Made by a program: the position numbers and the translations under genes. A stretch of 64,000 nucleotides of DNA. Source: Prorocentrum cordatum. Its lineage: Eukaryota > Sar > Dinophyceae > Prorocentrales > Prorocentraceae. The stretch spans positions 1 through 64,000 of the forward strand of contig CAUYUJ010000864.1 of NCBI GenBank assembly GCA_963575745.1, in the 5' to 3' direction. The notes beneath the pieces were generated by a model that saw only the letters and a list, made by a program, of their open reading frames with translations, did not search any database and was not told where the DNA came from. Of the stretch, positions 41,396 through 52,734 are shown one piece after another (within the stretch, counting starts at the first letter, position 1; each line of letters starts with the position of its first letter).

Positions 41396-41635
41396 TGCCT
41401 GGTTGCCCGGCGTTCCCAAAGGGTAGTGCGTGGGTGCCTGGTTCCGACATGCGAAGCAATACCGAGCAAAGCCGAGCAATACCGAGCAAAGCCGAGCAAA
41501 GGACAGCAACACAGAGCAAGTCAAAGGCACAAGGCCAAGCAATGCCAAGCAATGCCATGCAAGTCCCTAGGTTGCCCCGATACCCGGCGTTCCCCAGCGT
41601 TGCCTATGGGTGCCAGGTTCCCGAATGCGAGAAGT
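41396..41635 (+). repeat. AAGCAATGCC decamer array flanked by direct repeats
   Basis: Decamers such as CGAGCAATAC and AAGCAATGCC at 41455-41565. On each side is a ~60-base block, GGTTGCCCGGCGTTCCC...TGGGTGCCTGGTTCC (41398-41450) and its relative at 41570-41625. Confidence 0.7.
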
Positions 41636-42244
41636 GAGAAAGATTGGAGGCTGCCCAGCCACTATTAGAAAAGAGGTTGGCTAAGCCTGCCTCAATGCTA
41701 CATTGGGCTCAGAAGGGGCAGCGCCAGGGCGATGCCGTGAACGCTGTGCGAGCTTGCCGTGGTAAAGCTCCAAGTCGGTGTCCGAGACTGCAAGAAGCGT
41801 CTGGGATCCGAAATCTCGAAATCAGACATGATCAGCAGGCGTGGAAGACACATGTCTTCTGCCTGAAGACTTCAGCGACATGCAGTGCTGAACGGAAGAG
41901 CACTCATGTCAACTGCAACATCTCCACCAAGCCAAGATGCAGAGACTCATGTGGTGTAGTGCGAAAGTGGAAGCGGCGAGCTAAGACTTCCCCTTTCCGC
42001 CAGACTTCCCACCCTTGCCAAGGGCTGTGTTGGGATACGGCTCGTGACGTGCCATCCCTGCCGATGTCGTCCGCGAAGCCGCACGGAGAGTGCCAGAGAC
42101 CTCGGAGGCCAGATCACCAGGGCCGAGAGTATGACGCGAGATCTCTGCACCAGCATCGTTGCCAGCTCCAACGCGATGGAGCTGCAGTTGAGCAGGAGCA
42201 GGACCAGCAGGCGCAGGTGGATCGCTGGCGGGTCCTGGTGGAGC
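41636..42244. other. Unassigned sequence between decamer arrays
   Basis: A 414-codon frame spans this and the next array, but its middle is the decamer repeat and no domain is seen. Confidence 0.4.
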
Positions 42245-42512
42245 CATGCAAAGCAAGGGCGAAGCCATGCAAAGCAAAGCAAACATGTCAAGAAAAGCCA
42301 CGCAATTCCAAGCAATGCAAGGAAACGCCAAGCAAGGCCACGCAATGTGCATCATGCCAAGCGGTACCAAGCAACGCCAAGTTGTACCAAGCAATGCAAA
42401 GCAAAGACAAGCAATGCCAAGCAACGCGAAGCAATGCAGTGCATCGCCAAGCACGGAAAGCAATGCAATGTAACGCCAAGCATGGCCAATTAACACAAAG
42501 CCCTGCCAAGCA
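42245..42512 (+). repeat. AAGCAATGCC decamer array, second block
   Basis: About 25 imperfect units of AAGCAATGCC, GCCAAGCAAC and similar. Confidence 0.85.
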
Positions 42513-43324
42513 ACCCCAAGCGGATTTAGTTACCCAATTGTTTAGGCAACGTGCCCTTCATTGTGGTCTCGCCGGGCTCATGTGTGTTCGGGACAACGCG
42601 TCGGTGTATCATGTCGGTGCGGTTTGTCTGCGTCCCGTCGATGTGCTTGCATGCGTTACATGCTGTAAGGTTGTCGTAAGCAGAGGTGCTCTGGACTGCT
42701 GCAACATCAGGACAGGATTCGTACGCGATGGTGGTCTGCAGCGCCGTGTAGACGTGGCCACTACAGAGGTCCGTCACCAAGGTCGTAGACAAACGGTCAC
42801 AAGTACAACGACGCCAACATATGATGAACAAACGCTCAAACACGCACTCGTAGGTTACGGTGTGCGTATTGCGTCAAAAGTATTGTGACCAGTGTCGCGC
42901 GTTCAATGCATGTCTAGCTTTATGATCCAGATATAGACCTCTTCGCTTGCCCTCGACTAGACTTTCGCGTGGCAAGGCGCCCAGTCTCTTCAGATAGGAA
43001 AGTGTTGCAGTGACCGAACCTCTATTCGCAATCATCATTGTGATTATGCAGAATTGGCGCGCTAACCATGGGGCAGACACATCTCTCCCAACGGGAGGAA
43101 ATGCAAGTACCCTGAGCGCGTACTGCTGAGTTGGGCGGAAAAGCGCAACGATAGTTGCTATGAAGCGAAAGCGGATCGGAATGCAATTGTACGCGGTCCT
43201 TGTGCAAATGGCTGGTTCATCCAGGGTTCAACGGGAAATATATGTGTGCGGTTTTAACAGGGTGCGTCGAGACGGCCCCAATGCAGCCCCAAGACACGCT
43301 CAAACCGGATTGTCCACGAATGCT
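42513..43324. other. Unassigned low-repeat sequence
   Basis: Less GC-rich than average. No gene or repeat recognised. Confidence 0.4.
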
Positions 43325-44750
43325 ATTTACCTAACAGCGAAGACTGATAGAATTCTAGTGGGATCAAAAGAGAGCAGCAGATCATTCCACAGGGGGGTCC
43401 GGGCAGGTGTTGGGAGTTGCCGGGCGGCAGGTGCCGGGCTCGTTTTTCACCAACAGTCACACACTTCGTGCTCTTCGACTTCCCAGAACTCCATTCCCAG
43501 GCCACATTCTCAATACCCGGATGCAACAGTCACACACTTCGTGCTCTTCGAGTTCCCAGAACGCCATTCCCGGGCCACATTTAGAATAACCGGATGCAAC
43601 AGTCACACACTTCGTGCTCTTCGAGTTCCCAGAACTCCATTCCCGGGCCACATTTTGATGCCCGGAGCCAACTGTAGGCCACTTCGTGCTCTTCGAGTTC
43701 CCAGAACTCCATTCCCGGGCCACATTTTGAATGCCCGGAGCCAACTGTAGGCCACTTCGTGCTCTTCGAGTTCCCAGAACTCCATTCCCGGGCCACATTT
43801 TGAATGCCCGTAGCCAACTGTAGGCAACTTCGTGCTCTTCGACTTCCCAGAACTCCCATTCCTGGGCCACATTTTCAGCAGGGGCAAGAGCACGACGAGG
43901 AGGAGGACGAGCAAGACCAGGAGGACGAGGACGAGCAGGAGCAGGACGAGGAGCAGGAGGAGCAGGAGAAGAAGGACGAGCAGGAGGAGGAGGAGGACGA
44001 GCAGGAGGAGGAGGACGACCAGGAGGAGGAGGACGACCAGGAGGAGGAGGAGGAGGAGGAGGAGGGGAGGGGGAGGAGTACCGAGGAGGAGGAGGAGGAG
44101 GAGGAGGAGGAGGAGGAGGAGGAGGAGGAGGAGGAGGAGGAGGAGGAGGAGGAGGAGGAGGAGGAGGAGGAGGAGGAGGAGGAGAGAACACCAGGAGGAG
44201 GAGGACGAGCAAGACGAGGAGGACGAGAACGAGGACGACCAGGAAGAGGAAGAGGAGGAGGAGGAGGAGGAGGGGAGGGGGAGGACTACCAGGAGGAGGA
44301 GGAGGAGGAGGAGGAGGAGGAGGAGGAGGAGGAGGAGGAGGAGGAGGACGAGGAGGAGGAGGGGGGGGGAGAGCACCAGGAGGAGGAGAACGAGGACCAC
44401 CAGGAGGAGGAGGAGGAGGAGGAGGAGGAGGAGGAGGAGGAGGAGAGAGCACCAGGAGGAGGAGGACGAGCAAGACGAGGAGGACGAGAACGAGGACGAG
44501 CAGGAGGAAGAGGAGGAGGAGGAGGAGGAGGAGGAGCAGGAGAAAGAGGAGGAGGAGGAGGAGGAGGCAGGCTGAGGCTGAGGCTGTGACTGCGACTGCC
44601 GTTGCCGCTGCGACTCTCATCGCGAATGCGACTACGACTGCGAGAACAGCAGAATTCGACAACTGGATTTTCATCTAAATCTTAAGGGGAATGCTTTCAG
44701 ATATGCTTCTACACATCGCTGTTAGGTTGCTTTGCCGGGATAATTTCAGT
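43325..44750 (+). repeat. Rep-Q unit 1
   Basis: Order: 5' block with AAGACTGATAGAATTCTAGT and CATTCCACAGGGGGGTCC; a ~71-bp minisatellite of six units (43445-43870) with CTTCGTGCTCTTCGAGTTCC, CAGAACTCCATTCCCGGGCC and AGCCAACTGTAGGCCA; a (GAG)n tract (43885-44575); a 3' block from CTGTGACTGCGACTGCCGTT through TTCAGATATGCTTCTACACA to TTGCTTTGCCGGGATAATTT. Confidence 0.9.
43885..44575 (+). repeat. (GAG)n microsatellite in Rep-Q unit 1
   Basis: About 690 bases of GAG/GGA with GAC interruptions. Within it ACACCAGGAGGAGGAGGACG-type blocks recur, showing a longer period. Confidence 0.95.
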
Positions 44751-46965
44751 TTTTACCTAACATCGAAGACTGGTAGGTTTCTAGTGGTGTAAAAAGAGAG
44801 CAGCACATTACTCCACAGGGGGGTCTGGGCAGCCGTTGGGGAGCCGTTGGGGTTTTCCGGGGGGGATCGTTTTTTGCATACAGTCACACACTTCGTGCTC
44901 TTCGATTTCCCAGAACTCCATTCCCGGGCCACATTCTGAATGCCCGGAGCCAACTGTACGCCACTTCGTGCTCTTCGACTTCCCAGAACTCCATTCCCGG
45001 GCCACATTTTGATGCCCGGAGCCAACTGTAGGCCACTTCGTGCTCTTCGATTCCCAGAACTCCATTCCCGGGCCACATTTTGGATGCCCGGAGCCAACTG
45101 TAGGCCACTTCGTGCTCTTCGAGTTCCCAGAACTCCATTCCCGGGCCACATTTTGAATGCCCCGAGCCAACTGTAGGCCACTTCGTGTCTTCGAGTTCCC
45201 AGAACTCCATTCCTGGGCATGATTTTGAATGCCCGGAGCCAACTGTAGGCCACTTCGTGTTCTTCGAGTTCCCAGAACTCCATTCCCGGGCCACATTTTG
45301 AATGCGAGGCAGGCTGAGGCTGAGGCTGAGGCAGGCTGAGGCTGAGGCCTGAGGCTGAAGGCAGACTGAGGCTGAGGCTGAAGCAGGCTGAGGCTGAGGA
45401 GGCAGGCTGAGGCTGAGGCAGGCTGATGCTGAGGCAGGCTGAGGCTGAGGCTGAGGCTGATGCAGGCTGAGGCTGAGGCAGGCTGAGGCTGAGGCTGAGG
45501 CAAGGCTCAAGGCAGACTGAGGCTTTGGCTGAAGCAGCTGAGGCTGAGGCTGAGGCTGAGGCTGAGGCAGGCAGGCTGAGGCTGAGGCTGATGCAGGCTG
45601 AGGCTGAGGCAGGCTGAGGCTGAGGCGAGGCTGAGGCTGAGCTGAGGCGGAGGAGGCTGAGGCTGAGGCTGAGGCTGAGGCTGAGGCAGGCTGAGGCTGA
45701 GGCCTGAGGCTGAGGCAGACTGAGGCTGAGGCTGAGGCAGGCTGAGGCTGAGGCTGAGGCAGGCTGAGGCTGAGGCTGAGGCAGGCTGATGCTGAGGCAG
45801 GCTGAGGCTGAGGCTGAGGCTGATGCAGGCTGAGGCTGAGGCAGGCTGAGGCTGAGGCCGAGGCTGAAGGCAGACTGAGGCTGAGGCTGAAGCAGGCTGA
45901 GGCTGAGGCTGAGGCAGGCTGAGGCTGAGGCTGAGGCAGGCTGATGCTGAGGCTGGCTGGCTGAGGCAGGCTGAGGCAGGCTGAGGGCTGAGGCTGAGGC
46001 TGAGGCAGGCTGAGGCTGAGGCCGAGGCTGAAGGCAGACTGAGGCTGAGGCTGAGGCTGAGGCTGAGGCTGAGGCTGAGGCTGAGGCTGAGGCTGAGGCA
46101 GGCTGAGGCTGAGGCTGAGGCTGATGCAGGCTGAGGCTGAGGCAGGCTGAGGCTGAGGCCGAGGCTGAAGGCAGACTGAGGCTGAGGCTGAAGCAGGCTG
46201 AGGCTGAGGCTGAGGCAGGCTGAGGCTGAGGCTGAGGCAGGCTGAGGCTGAGGCAGGCTGAGGCTGAGGCTGATGCAGGCTGAGGCTGAGGCAGGCTGAG
46301 GCTGAAGGCTGAGGCTGAGGCTGCAGGCTGAGGCTGCGGCTGAGGCTGAGGCTGAGGCTGAGGCAGGCTGAGGCTGAGGCTGAGGCTGAGGCTGAGGCAG
46401 GCAGGCTGAGGCAGGCTGAGGCCGAGGCCGAGGCTGAAGGCAGACTGAGGCTGAGGCTGAAGCAGGCTGAGGCTGAGGCTGAGGCAGGCTGAGGCTGAGG
46501 CTGAGGCAGGCTGATGCTGAGGCAGGCTGAGGCTGAGGCTGAGGCTGATGCAGGCTGAGGCTGAGGCAGGCTGAGGCTGAGGCCGAGGCTGAAGGCAGAC
46601 TGAGGCTGAGGCTGAAGCAGGCTGAGGCTGAGGCAGGCTGAGGCTGAGGCTGAGGCAGGCTGAGGCTGAGGCTGAGGCTGATGCAGGCTGAGGCTGAGGC
46701 AGGCTGAGGCTGAGGCCGAGGCTGAAGGCAGGCTGAGGCTGAGGCTGAGGCAGGCTGAGGCTGCAGGCTGAGGCTGAGGCTGAGGCAGGCTGAGGCTGAG
46801 GCTGTGACTGCGACTGCCGTTGCCACTGCGACTGTCATCGCGAATGCGACTACGACTGCGAGAACAGCAGAATTCTACAACTGGATTCTCATCCGAATCT
46901 GAAGGGGAATGCTTCCAGATATGCTCCTACACATCGATGTTAGGTTGCTTTGCCGGGATAATTTG
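44751..46965 (+). repeat. Rep-Q unit 2
   Basis: Same order as unit 1: 5' block (44751-44880), six ~71-bp units (44885-45305), a hexamer array (45305-46800) and the same 3' block (46801-46965), again with TTGCTTTGCCGGGATAATTT. The microsatellite is GAGGCT instead of GAG. Confidence 0.9.
45305..46800 (+). repeat. (GAGGCT)n array with higher-order structure
   Basis: About 1.5 kb of GAGGCT with GCAGGCT and GATGCT variants. GAAGGCAGACTGAGGCT marks recur near 45355, 45510, 45865, 46030, 46168, 46435 and 46590, giving a higher-order period of about 130-165 bases. The 443-codon minus-strand Ser/Leu/Gln/Pro frame is a by-product. Confidence 0.95.
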
Positions 46966-47115
46966 GATATACAATCGGCAGGATTTTCGCGACCGCCACG
47001 GCTCCTAGACCCCCAACAGCCCCCAAGGACTCCGCAGAAGCATTCAAGAGCCGCCGAAGACGGCCCCAAGATGCCTAGGAGGACTCGGAAGCGCCCCCCA
47101 AAGCTCTCAAGAGGC
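46966..47115 (-). repeat. Rep-G fragment (reverse)
   Basis: GACCCCCAACAGCCCCCAAG and GACGGCCCCAAGATGCC resemble the reverse Rep-G array; no core. Confidence 0.5.
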
Positions 47116-47389
47116 TTCCGACAGTGCTGATTTCGGATGTCGCATAGATCGGGGACCGTAACATAGTGCCGGGGAATAATTGATTTGGACACATGTCAGA
47201 GTGTTGTTGGCAGGGGCGCCCAAGAGACATTTTGCTCGATGTTCGAAATAGCTTGGCAAGGGGCCCAACCCTTGGAAGCGTCATGTAACATTGGTATTGA
47301 GGGGTCTGTCTGTGCACGATCTGCCTGAGGGCTGGGGGCGAATTCAAATTCTCCCGTTGCGGCAGTGCCCCAGAGTGTGGTGCCGATAT
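47116..47389. other. Unassigned sequence
   Basis: No gene or repeat recognised. Confidence 0.35.
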
Positions 47390-47462
47390 TGGCGGGCTGG
47401 ACGCGTGCGAGCCTTGTCTTCGGAGCCGTGTGTGGAGCTCCTTGCGGGGCACGAGAAGTAGT

Positions 47463-47502
47463 GTGTGTGTGTGTACGTGTGTGTGTACGTGTATATGTGT
47501 GT

Positions 47503-47590
<88 letters not shown>
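47463..47590 (+). repeat. (GT)n microsatellite
   Basis: About 128 bases, pure over its central 75. Confidence 0.98.
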
Positions 47591-48552
47591 ACGTCTGTGT
47601 GTGTGCGTGTGCGTGCCGAACCGGGTCCGCGTACGCCATGCGGGCTTTCCCACTGGGGCCGTGGGCTACATTCTCAGTGGTGCACGAAGCGTGCGAGGGG
47701 TGTGCTGTGATTGGTGGGGCGGCGGCATGCGAACGCATCCACTGGGATCGTAGGTGCAGCTCCTCGTGTGGCACCAAGCGTGCAAAAGGTGTGCGGCATG
47801 AGCTGGGCGGCTGCATGTGAGCACGCTGACGGGGGCCATAGTTGCAGCTCCCTAGTGGGCAGGATCCGAGTGGGAAGCGTACCGAGCTGGGCGCGGGATG
47901 GCAGTGCGAATGCACCCATTGGGGCCAGAAGTGGAGTTCCTTATGCGGAGCATCCGCGTGAGGGGTGTACGGAAATGGGCGTGGCGGCAGGGGGAGCTCT
48001 TTATGCGGGGACGCCATGCGAACGCACCCGCTGGGACCATAATTGGGTGGGTGGGGCACGATTTGCGTGAGGGGTGTGGCTCAATGTGCGGGGCGGCGCC
48101 ATGCGAACGCACCCACTGGGGCCAAAGGTGGAGCTCTGTATCGGCCATCGTCAGGGAAATCGAACGAACTCACTGGTGACACAGGTGGAGCTCCCCATGA
48201 GCCACGAGCCACGATCCTCATGAAGGTTGTGTTGAAAAGGGCGCGGCGGCGCCATGCGAACGCATCCACTGGGACCAGAGGTACCCAATGGGCCATAGGT
48301 GGAGCTGCATTATGCAACGGTCTGTGTGAGCGAAGTACCGACCTGACCGAGGCTGTGCCATGCGAACGCACCCACTGGGAACATTTGTGGAGTTCCCTAT
48401 AAGGCAATCCGTATGATGGATGTGCCGAAGTGGGCGCGGCGGCGCCATGCGAACGCACCCACAGGGGCCATAGGTGCAGCTCCCTACAAGGCACGATCTG
48501 CGTTATGGGTGTACCTACGTAAACGCAGCAGCAGCGGCATGGCGAGGTGGAG

Positions 48553-48630
48553 GGAGGAGGAGGAGGAGGAGGAGGAGGAGGAGGAGGAGGAGGAGGAGGA
48601 GGAGGAGGAGGAGGAGGAGGAAGACGACGC
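48553..48630 (+). repeat. (GGA)n microsatellite
   Basis: Pure GGA tract inside Rep-F locus 3. Confidence 0.98.
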
Positions 48631-48735
48631 AGAAGAGGACGAAAAGGAGGAGCTGGATGATGAGGAGCATGAGAATTGAGGTAAGTGCGTCGCGCGGCGC
48701 TGCGGATCCAGAACCATGGCCCAACAACACACGTG

Positions 48736-49841
48736 AGGTCTGGAAGCTGTCCGTCACGCGACGGGTCCGCTCGGTATCACTTTTCTTGTTCACGCTGTGT
48801 AACCCCTAAAGCGAAGCACTGTCAGGGGAACGAAAGGCAACGCAAATCATAGAAGGCAGCAGTCCTGCAGCACGTTTCACTGCCTCGCACCCCCAAGGGG
48901 ACCGGCGGATGTCCTTCCTCTGGGTTCTCATGCCCTCCCTCCGACAGCCTGAGTATCACAAGCTTGTGCTGAGGGAGTGGGGCGCCTAGGTCCGACGTAG
49001 CATCGCCATTCCATCCAATGCGTCAGGAGAAATTTGAGCTTCACATGCGCCACTCCGTAGCAGTTTTGGCAGGCCTGGCCTTGGGGGCACGGGGGGTGTT
49101 GGCCAGGCTCCGAGCCACAGCTGCGCCTGTTGCTGGCGTGCCAGGCATGCCGGCGGCTCCCCTCAGAGCCGCTGGGACGGCTGTTGCCTGCGGTGCGGCG
49201 CTGAGCGGACACCCGCGGAAGCGCAGCGCCCTGGGAGTCGTGATGGCGGCCGCGGCCGGAGCGGCCGCGGCAGCGGGGTGTTGCCGCTACTGGGATGTGG
49301 CCTTCGCCGCCGTTATCCTAGAGGCTTGCACCATGCCGTCGGCCCCAGAAAGGGGGGTTCGACAATAACGCCCTCCTCGCGCAGGATGCAAATCCCGGGA
49401 GGTTATATTCAGCATTGGCGCTGGTATACCCGTGGTCGGAAACCAGCCTGATCAGGAATGGTCCCGGTCAGTTCCTTTCAACACCGCTCAGTCGGGTGCA
49501 CTGGCGGGCTTCATCTGGGCCAATCCAGCTCGACTGCACCTGCCTCGGGCTGGAAAGTTTCTCGTCGCTCCCGCGAAGCCATCCCAGGAGTTGCATCCCA
49601 ACCGTGCCCGCTCGAACGACAGTCAGGGACTCCACGGGCCCGGACCACTCATTTCTCGATGCTCGTCCGGGGCTGGGGCCCTGGAGCCTCGCGGCGTTTC
49701 TGTTCGCATGGGCGGTGCGCCGCGAGCTGCTCCCTGCGGGCCCCCTCTCGGGCCCGGAGCGGGCCTCCCGGGTGCCCCCGAGCTCGGGGGGCGCTGGCCG
49801 CCGTCCTGACTGCTCTCGCGGCGCCTGGAGGCCTGGAGAGG
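48736..49841. other. Unassigned low-repeat sequence
   Basis: A 116-codon Ala-rich frame at 49018-49368 (starting MRQEKFELHMRHSV) has two mildly hydrophobic stretches but no recognised family; I do not call it a gene. Confidence 0.4.
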
Positions 49842-50045
49842 GGACCCCCGACCCCCGACGTCATGGTTTGTTCCTTGCGTCGGCCCCCCGAGGCCTCGAC
49901 CTATTTTATTCCCCAGGACTGGCTTGTCGTCATCCCGAGTCTTCTTTTTACGGCCCCGCGAGGCCCGGTAAGGGTCCCCAGAGGCCGAACGAGAATGGCG
50001 GAAAACCTCCCGTCGTGACTGTTTCAGTTCTCGAGGGGGTCTGGG
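49842..50045 (-). repeat. Rep-A TIR element, copy 17
   Basis: Starts GACCCCCGACGTCATG after a CCCCCGACCCCCG stutter; ends CTCGAGGGGGTCTGGG intact. Confidence 0.85.
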
Positions 50046-50169
50046 ATCAGCGGCCCTCGAGCGCGACGTGGCCTTGCCCACGGGCCGTCGTTGAGGCCAC
50101 CGCGGCAGCGAGGGCTCCCTTGCGGCGGCCTCCCCGCGCGGCGCGCTCCAGCAAAGTCCACCACCACCA

Positions 50170-50300
50170 CCATGAGTTCGAGGGGGGAATTGGGTGGAGG
50201 AGGAGGACGACGACGACGACGAAGAGGAGGAGGACGACGACGAAGAGGAGGAGGAGGAGGAGGAGGAAGAGGAGGAGGAGGAGGAGGAGGACCTCCTCAT
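50170..50300 (+). repeat. (GGA)n/(GAC)n microsatellite
   Basis: GGAGGA with ACGACGACG blocks. Confidence 0.9.
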
Positions 50301-50475
50301 CCCACATGTGGTAGTGGCGGCGGCAAATCGGAAACTAGCCCATCAAGAAGGGCGCCCCGCCCTCGGCGGAGGGCCCCCCTCGGGAGCCTCTGGCGCACGC
50401 GGGGAGCGGCGTGATGGGGCTCCGCGCTGGGGCGGATGCCGGCGGAAGGCGCCGCAGGTCGTGAGCTTTGTTTGA

Positions 50476-50686
50476 GTCGGGCACGTCCCTCTACGGGAGA
50501 AGAGAGTGCAAACCTCCTCCTGCTCCTGCTCCTCCTCCTCATGCTCCTCCTTCCTCCTGCTCCTCCTCCTAGTCAAAAATGGTCTGGGAACGATCTTTTG
50601 GGGACTATCCCAGGCCATGTTTGCAAATGGGTCGACTATGTTTTAGCTCTCTTCCCAAAACCCGCCTGTAGGAGGGCGTGCCCGAC
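50476..50686 (+). repeat. Rep-D TIR element, copy 3
   Basis: Left GTCGGGCACGTCCCTCTACG, right TAGGAGGGCGTGCCCGAC: inverted arms of about 22 bases. The interior has a (CTC)n-rich insert, then AATGGTCTGGGAACGATC. Confidence 0.8.
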
Positions 50687-51441
50687 CGAATCGTAAGCAG
50701 GAGTGGGTGGGCCGTGGATGCATTTTGGGCCAGCGCTCCCGGGATCGGCCGCGCGGTCGCGGAGGTCCGCGCCTCACGCCCCAGGACGAGCCCGCCGCGG
50801 AGGCAGCGGGTCCTGCTGGACAGGGGTCCTGGACCCCGGGGTCCTCCCTAGGGTCAGCTCCTCTGGAGGTGTGATGTTCCAGCCCTCCTTGGTCTGGATC
50901 ACCAGAAAGAGTTTCGAACACCAAGACCGTAACCGAAACCTGAGAGTTTTCACGTGTCGGGCCCTGGGAGGCGATACGCGTTCGACACTGGTTACCCTGG
51001 TTCGATACGTTTCTGAGTGCTCGAAATTATTTCTGGGATGCGGTCCGTAAGTACGACGGGGGCAACATAACTCTGAAGTCGTTCTCTGACGGTCCCGGCG
51101 CCCGTGTCAGGGGCTGGAGCAGTGGGCGTGGCGCAGCTTTGTCGGTGGCGAGAGGTGCAATCGTTTTTAGGGATTGGGCACTGTCGCGCGCCTGGCGTGC
51201 AACTGTTGTGGGGGGTGGGGCGCGAAGCATCACACGGCTGACAACGACTGCATACGGAAAGGGATGCACGGGTGCATCCGCGCACAATGTATTGCATCCA
51301 GCGCGCAGGCAATCGCATCCAGCCGACATCTGCTGCAAGTGCCAGCGCACCTCTTCCCCGCAGACCCATCTGCGCCAGACCCACTGCTCCGGCTTAAAGA
51401 CCGTGGAGTGCTTCAGGGGCACCAGAGCACCGACAGTCTTC
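50687..51441. other. Unassigned low-repeat sequence
   Basis: No gene or repeat recognised; a 161-codon minus-strand frame lacks a domain. Confidence 0.4.
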
Positions 51442-51782
51442 CAGGACCCCTTCGCTCCAGGTCCCTTGCACTTTCGTGCTGAAATCGAAGACCAACAAAA
51501 AGGCATCAACATAAACTTTCTCTCTCCGCTCGGATTTCTTTGATCCGCGTTGGGCCCCCCCGTGGCGGCTCCTCCGGCGCCGCCCCTGGAGCGCTCCGCT
51601 CGCCAGGGGGTCCAATGCTGCTCCGAGAAATCCGCGTGGAGCGCCCAAAGTTTATGTTTGTGCCGTTGTTTCTTTCTTCTTCTTTCTTATTCTTCTCCTT
51701 CTCCTGCTTCTTCTTCTTCTCCCTCTTCTTCTTCTTCTTAAGGACCCCTTCCCTCCAGGTCCCGTGCAAATTCGTGCTGAGA
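51442..51782 (+). repeat. Direct repeats around a Rep-B copy
   Basis: AGGACCCCTTC-CTCCAGGTCC and TTCGTGCTGA at 51442-51484 recur at 51740-51782. Rep-B copy 6 and a TTC tract (51670-51738) lie between. Confidence 0.75.
51505..51668. repeat. Rep-B hairpin element, copy 6
   Basis: ACATAAACTTTC outer arm, GGATTTCTTTGATCCGCG, central CCTCCGGCGCCGCC, then AAATCCGCGTGGAGCGC and TTTATGTTTGTG. Confidence 0.8.
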
Positions 51783-51980
51783 GGGTGCCGTCGGGGCCTC
51801 AGGCTCTGGCCGCACCGTGCGCACCGCCGCGCGGCAGAACGGGGGCGGCGCCTCTCCCACGCGCGCTGGGGCCCAGCCCTGGCGGGGCGGGGCCGGGCGG
51901 ACGGGGGCCCGCAGGAGCGCGCCCTACGGCCGCGTCGGAGGCAACGCGAAGAAGAACGCCGTCCCGCCGCGCAAAGACCT
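51783..51980. other. Unassigned GC-rich sequence
   Basis: No gene or repeat recognised. Confidence 0.3.
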
Positions 51981-52189
51981 ACCCAGACCCCCTCGCGTCG
52001 TAAAAGATCACGACTGGAGGTTCGTCATTTTCGCCATGTCGTTTTTTCGTCATGTTCGGCCTCCGGAGGCCTCTCCCGGGCCTCTGGACTCCGTCAATCG
52101 ACGACTCGGGCAAAAAGCCGGTTCTGGGGAATTGTCCAGACCTCTGGGTGCCGACGTCATGAAAAAATTCCGACGTCGGAGGTTTGGGT
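51981..52189 (+). repeat. Rep-A TIR element, copy 18
   Basis: ACCCAGACCCCCTCGCGTCG at the left and GACGTCGGAGGTTTGGGT at the right. Contains a ~25-base internal duplication (CGTCATTTTCGCC, then CGTCATGTTCGGCC). Confidence 0.9.
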
Positions 52190-52314
52190 ACGCAGACGCC
52201 CTCCAATAGATTGTTCCTGGGCCTCAGGGGGGGGGGTCGGTGTATAGACAGCGGCTTGGCACACCGCCGCCCTCCATGAAGGCACATGCAAAATTCGTCG
52301 GGAAGTGTCTGTGT

Positions 52315-52725
52315 GTGAAATTGTATGTCTGTATGTACGTATGTATGTATGTACGTACGCATGCATGTTTGTGTATGCATATGTATGTGTAGTGTACATA
52401 TACGTGTACATGCACATGTATGTTTACATATGAGACTGTATCTTTATATGAACATGTACATGTACGCGTGTATGCACATGTATATACACGCGTATGCATG
52501 TGTTTGTGTATGTGTGTATAGGTACTTGTATATGGATGTGTAACTGCATACGAGATTGTATATGTTTATGGCTATGTATGTTTATGTGTATATGTGTATG
52601 TATGTGCATATGTATATGGATACGTATAGATTTAACTATATGCGAAACCATTTGCAAACATGTATGCATATGTATATGTGTATGTGTATGGGTATGTACG
52701 TTTGTATATCCATGTATACGTGGCG
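52315..52725 (+). repeat. Cryptic TATG/TATGTG repeat
   Basis: About 400 bases of GTATG, TGTATATG and ACATGTA motifs. Met/Tyr/Cys-rich and His/Ile/Thr-rich frames follow from it. Confidence 0.85.
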
Positions 52726-52734
52726 TAAAATTGC

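Larger units (their letters stand above)
47390..48735 (+). repeat. Rep-F locus 3
   Basis: Diverged units with CATGCGAACGCACCCACTGG (about 47727, 48016, 48101, 48253, 48358, 48446), GGTGGAGCTCC and GTGAGGGGTGTGCCGAAATG. A (GT)n tract lies within the first unit (47463-47590). A (GGA)n tract (48553-48630) and a tail GCGGCGCTGCGGATCC...GGCCCAACAACAC close the locus, as in loci 1 and 2. The unit spacing is irregular. Confidence 0.75.

Noticed and set aside
41644-42888. A 414-codon plus-strand frame
   Set aside because: Its middle is the AAGCAATGCC decamer array and neither flank has a recognised domain.
43457-44674. A 405-codon Leu/Pro-rich minus-strand frame
   Set aside because: Covers the (GAG)n tract and the 71-bp minisatellite; no domain.
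45507-46838. A 443-codon Ser/Leu/Gln/Pro minus-strand frame
   Set aside because: Direct product of the GAGGCT hexamer array, whose minus-strand frames are all largely open.
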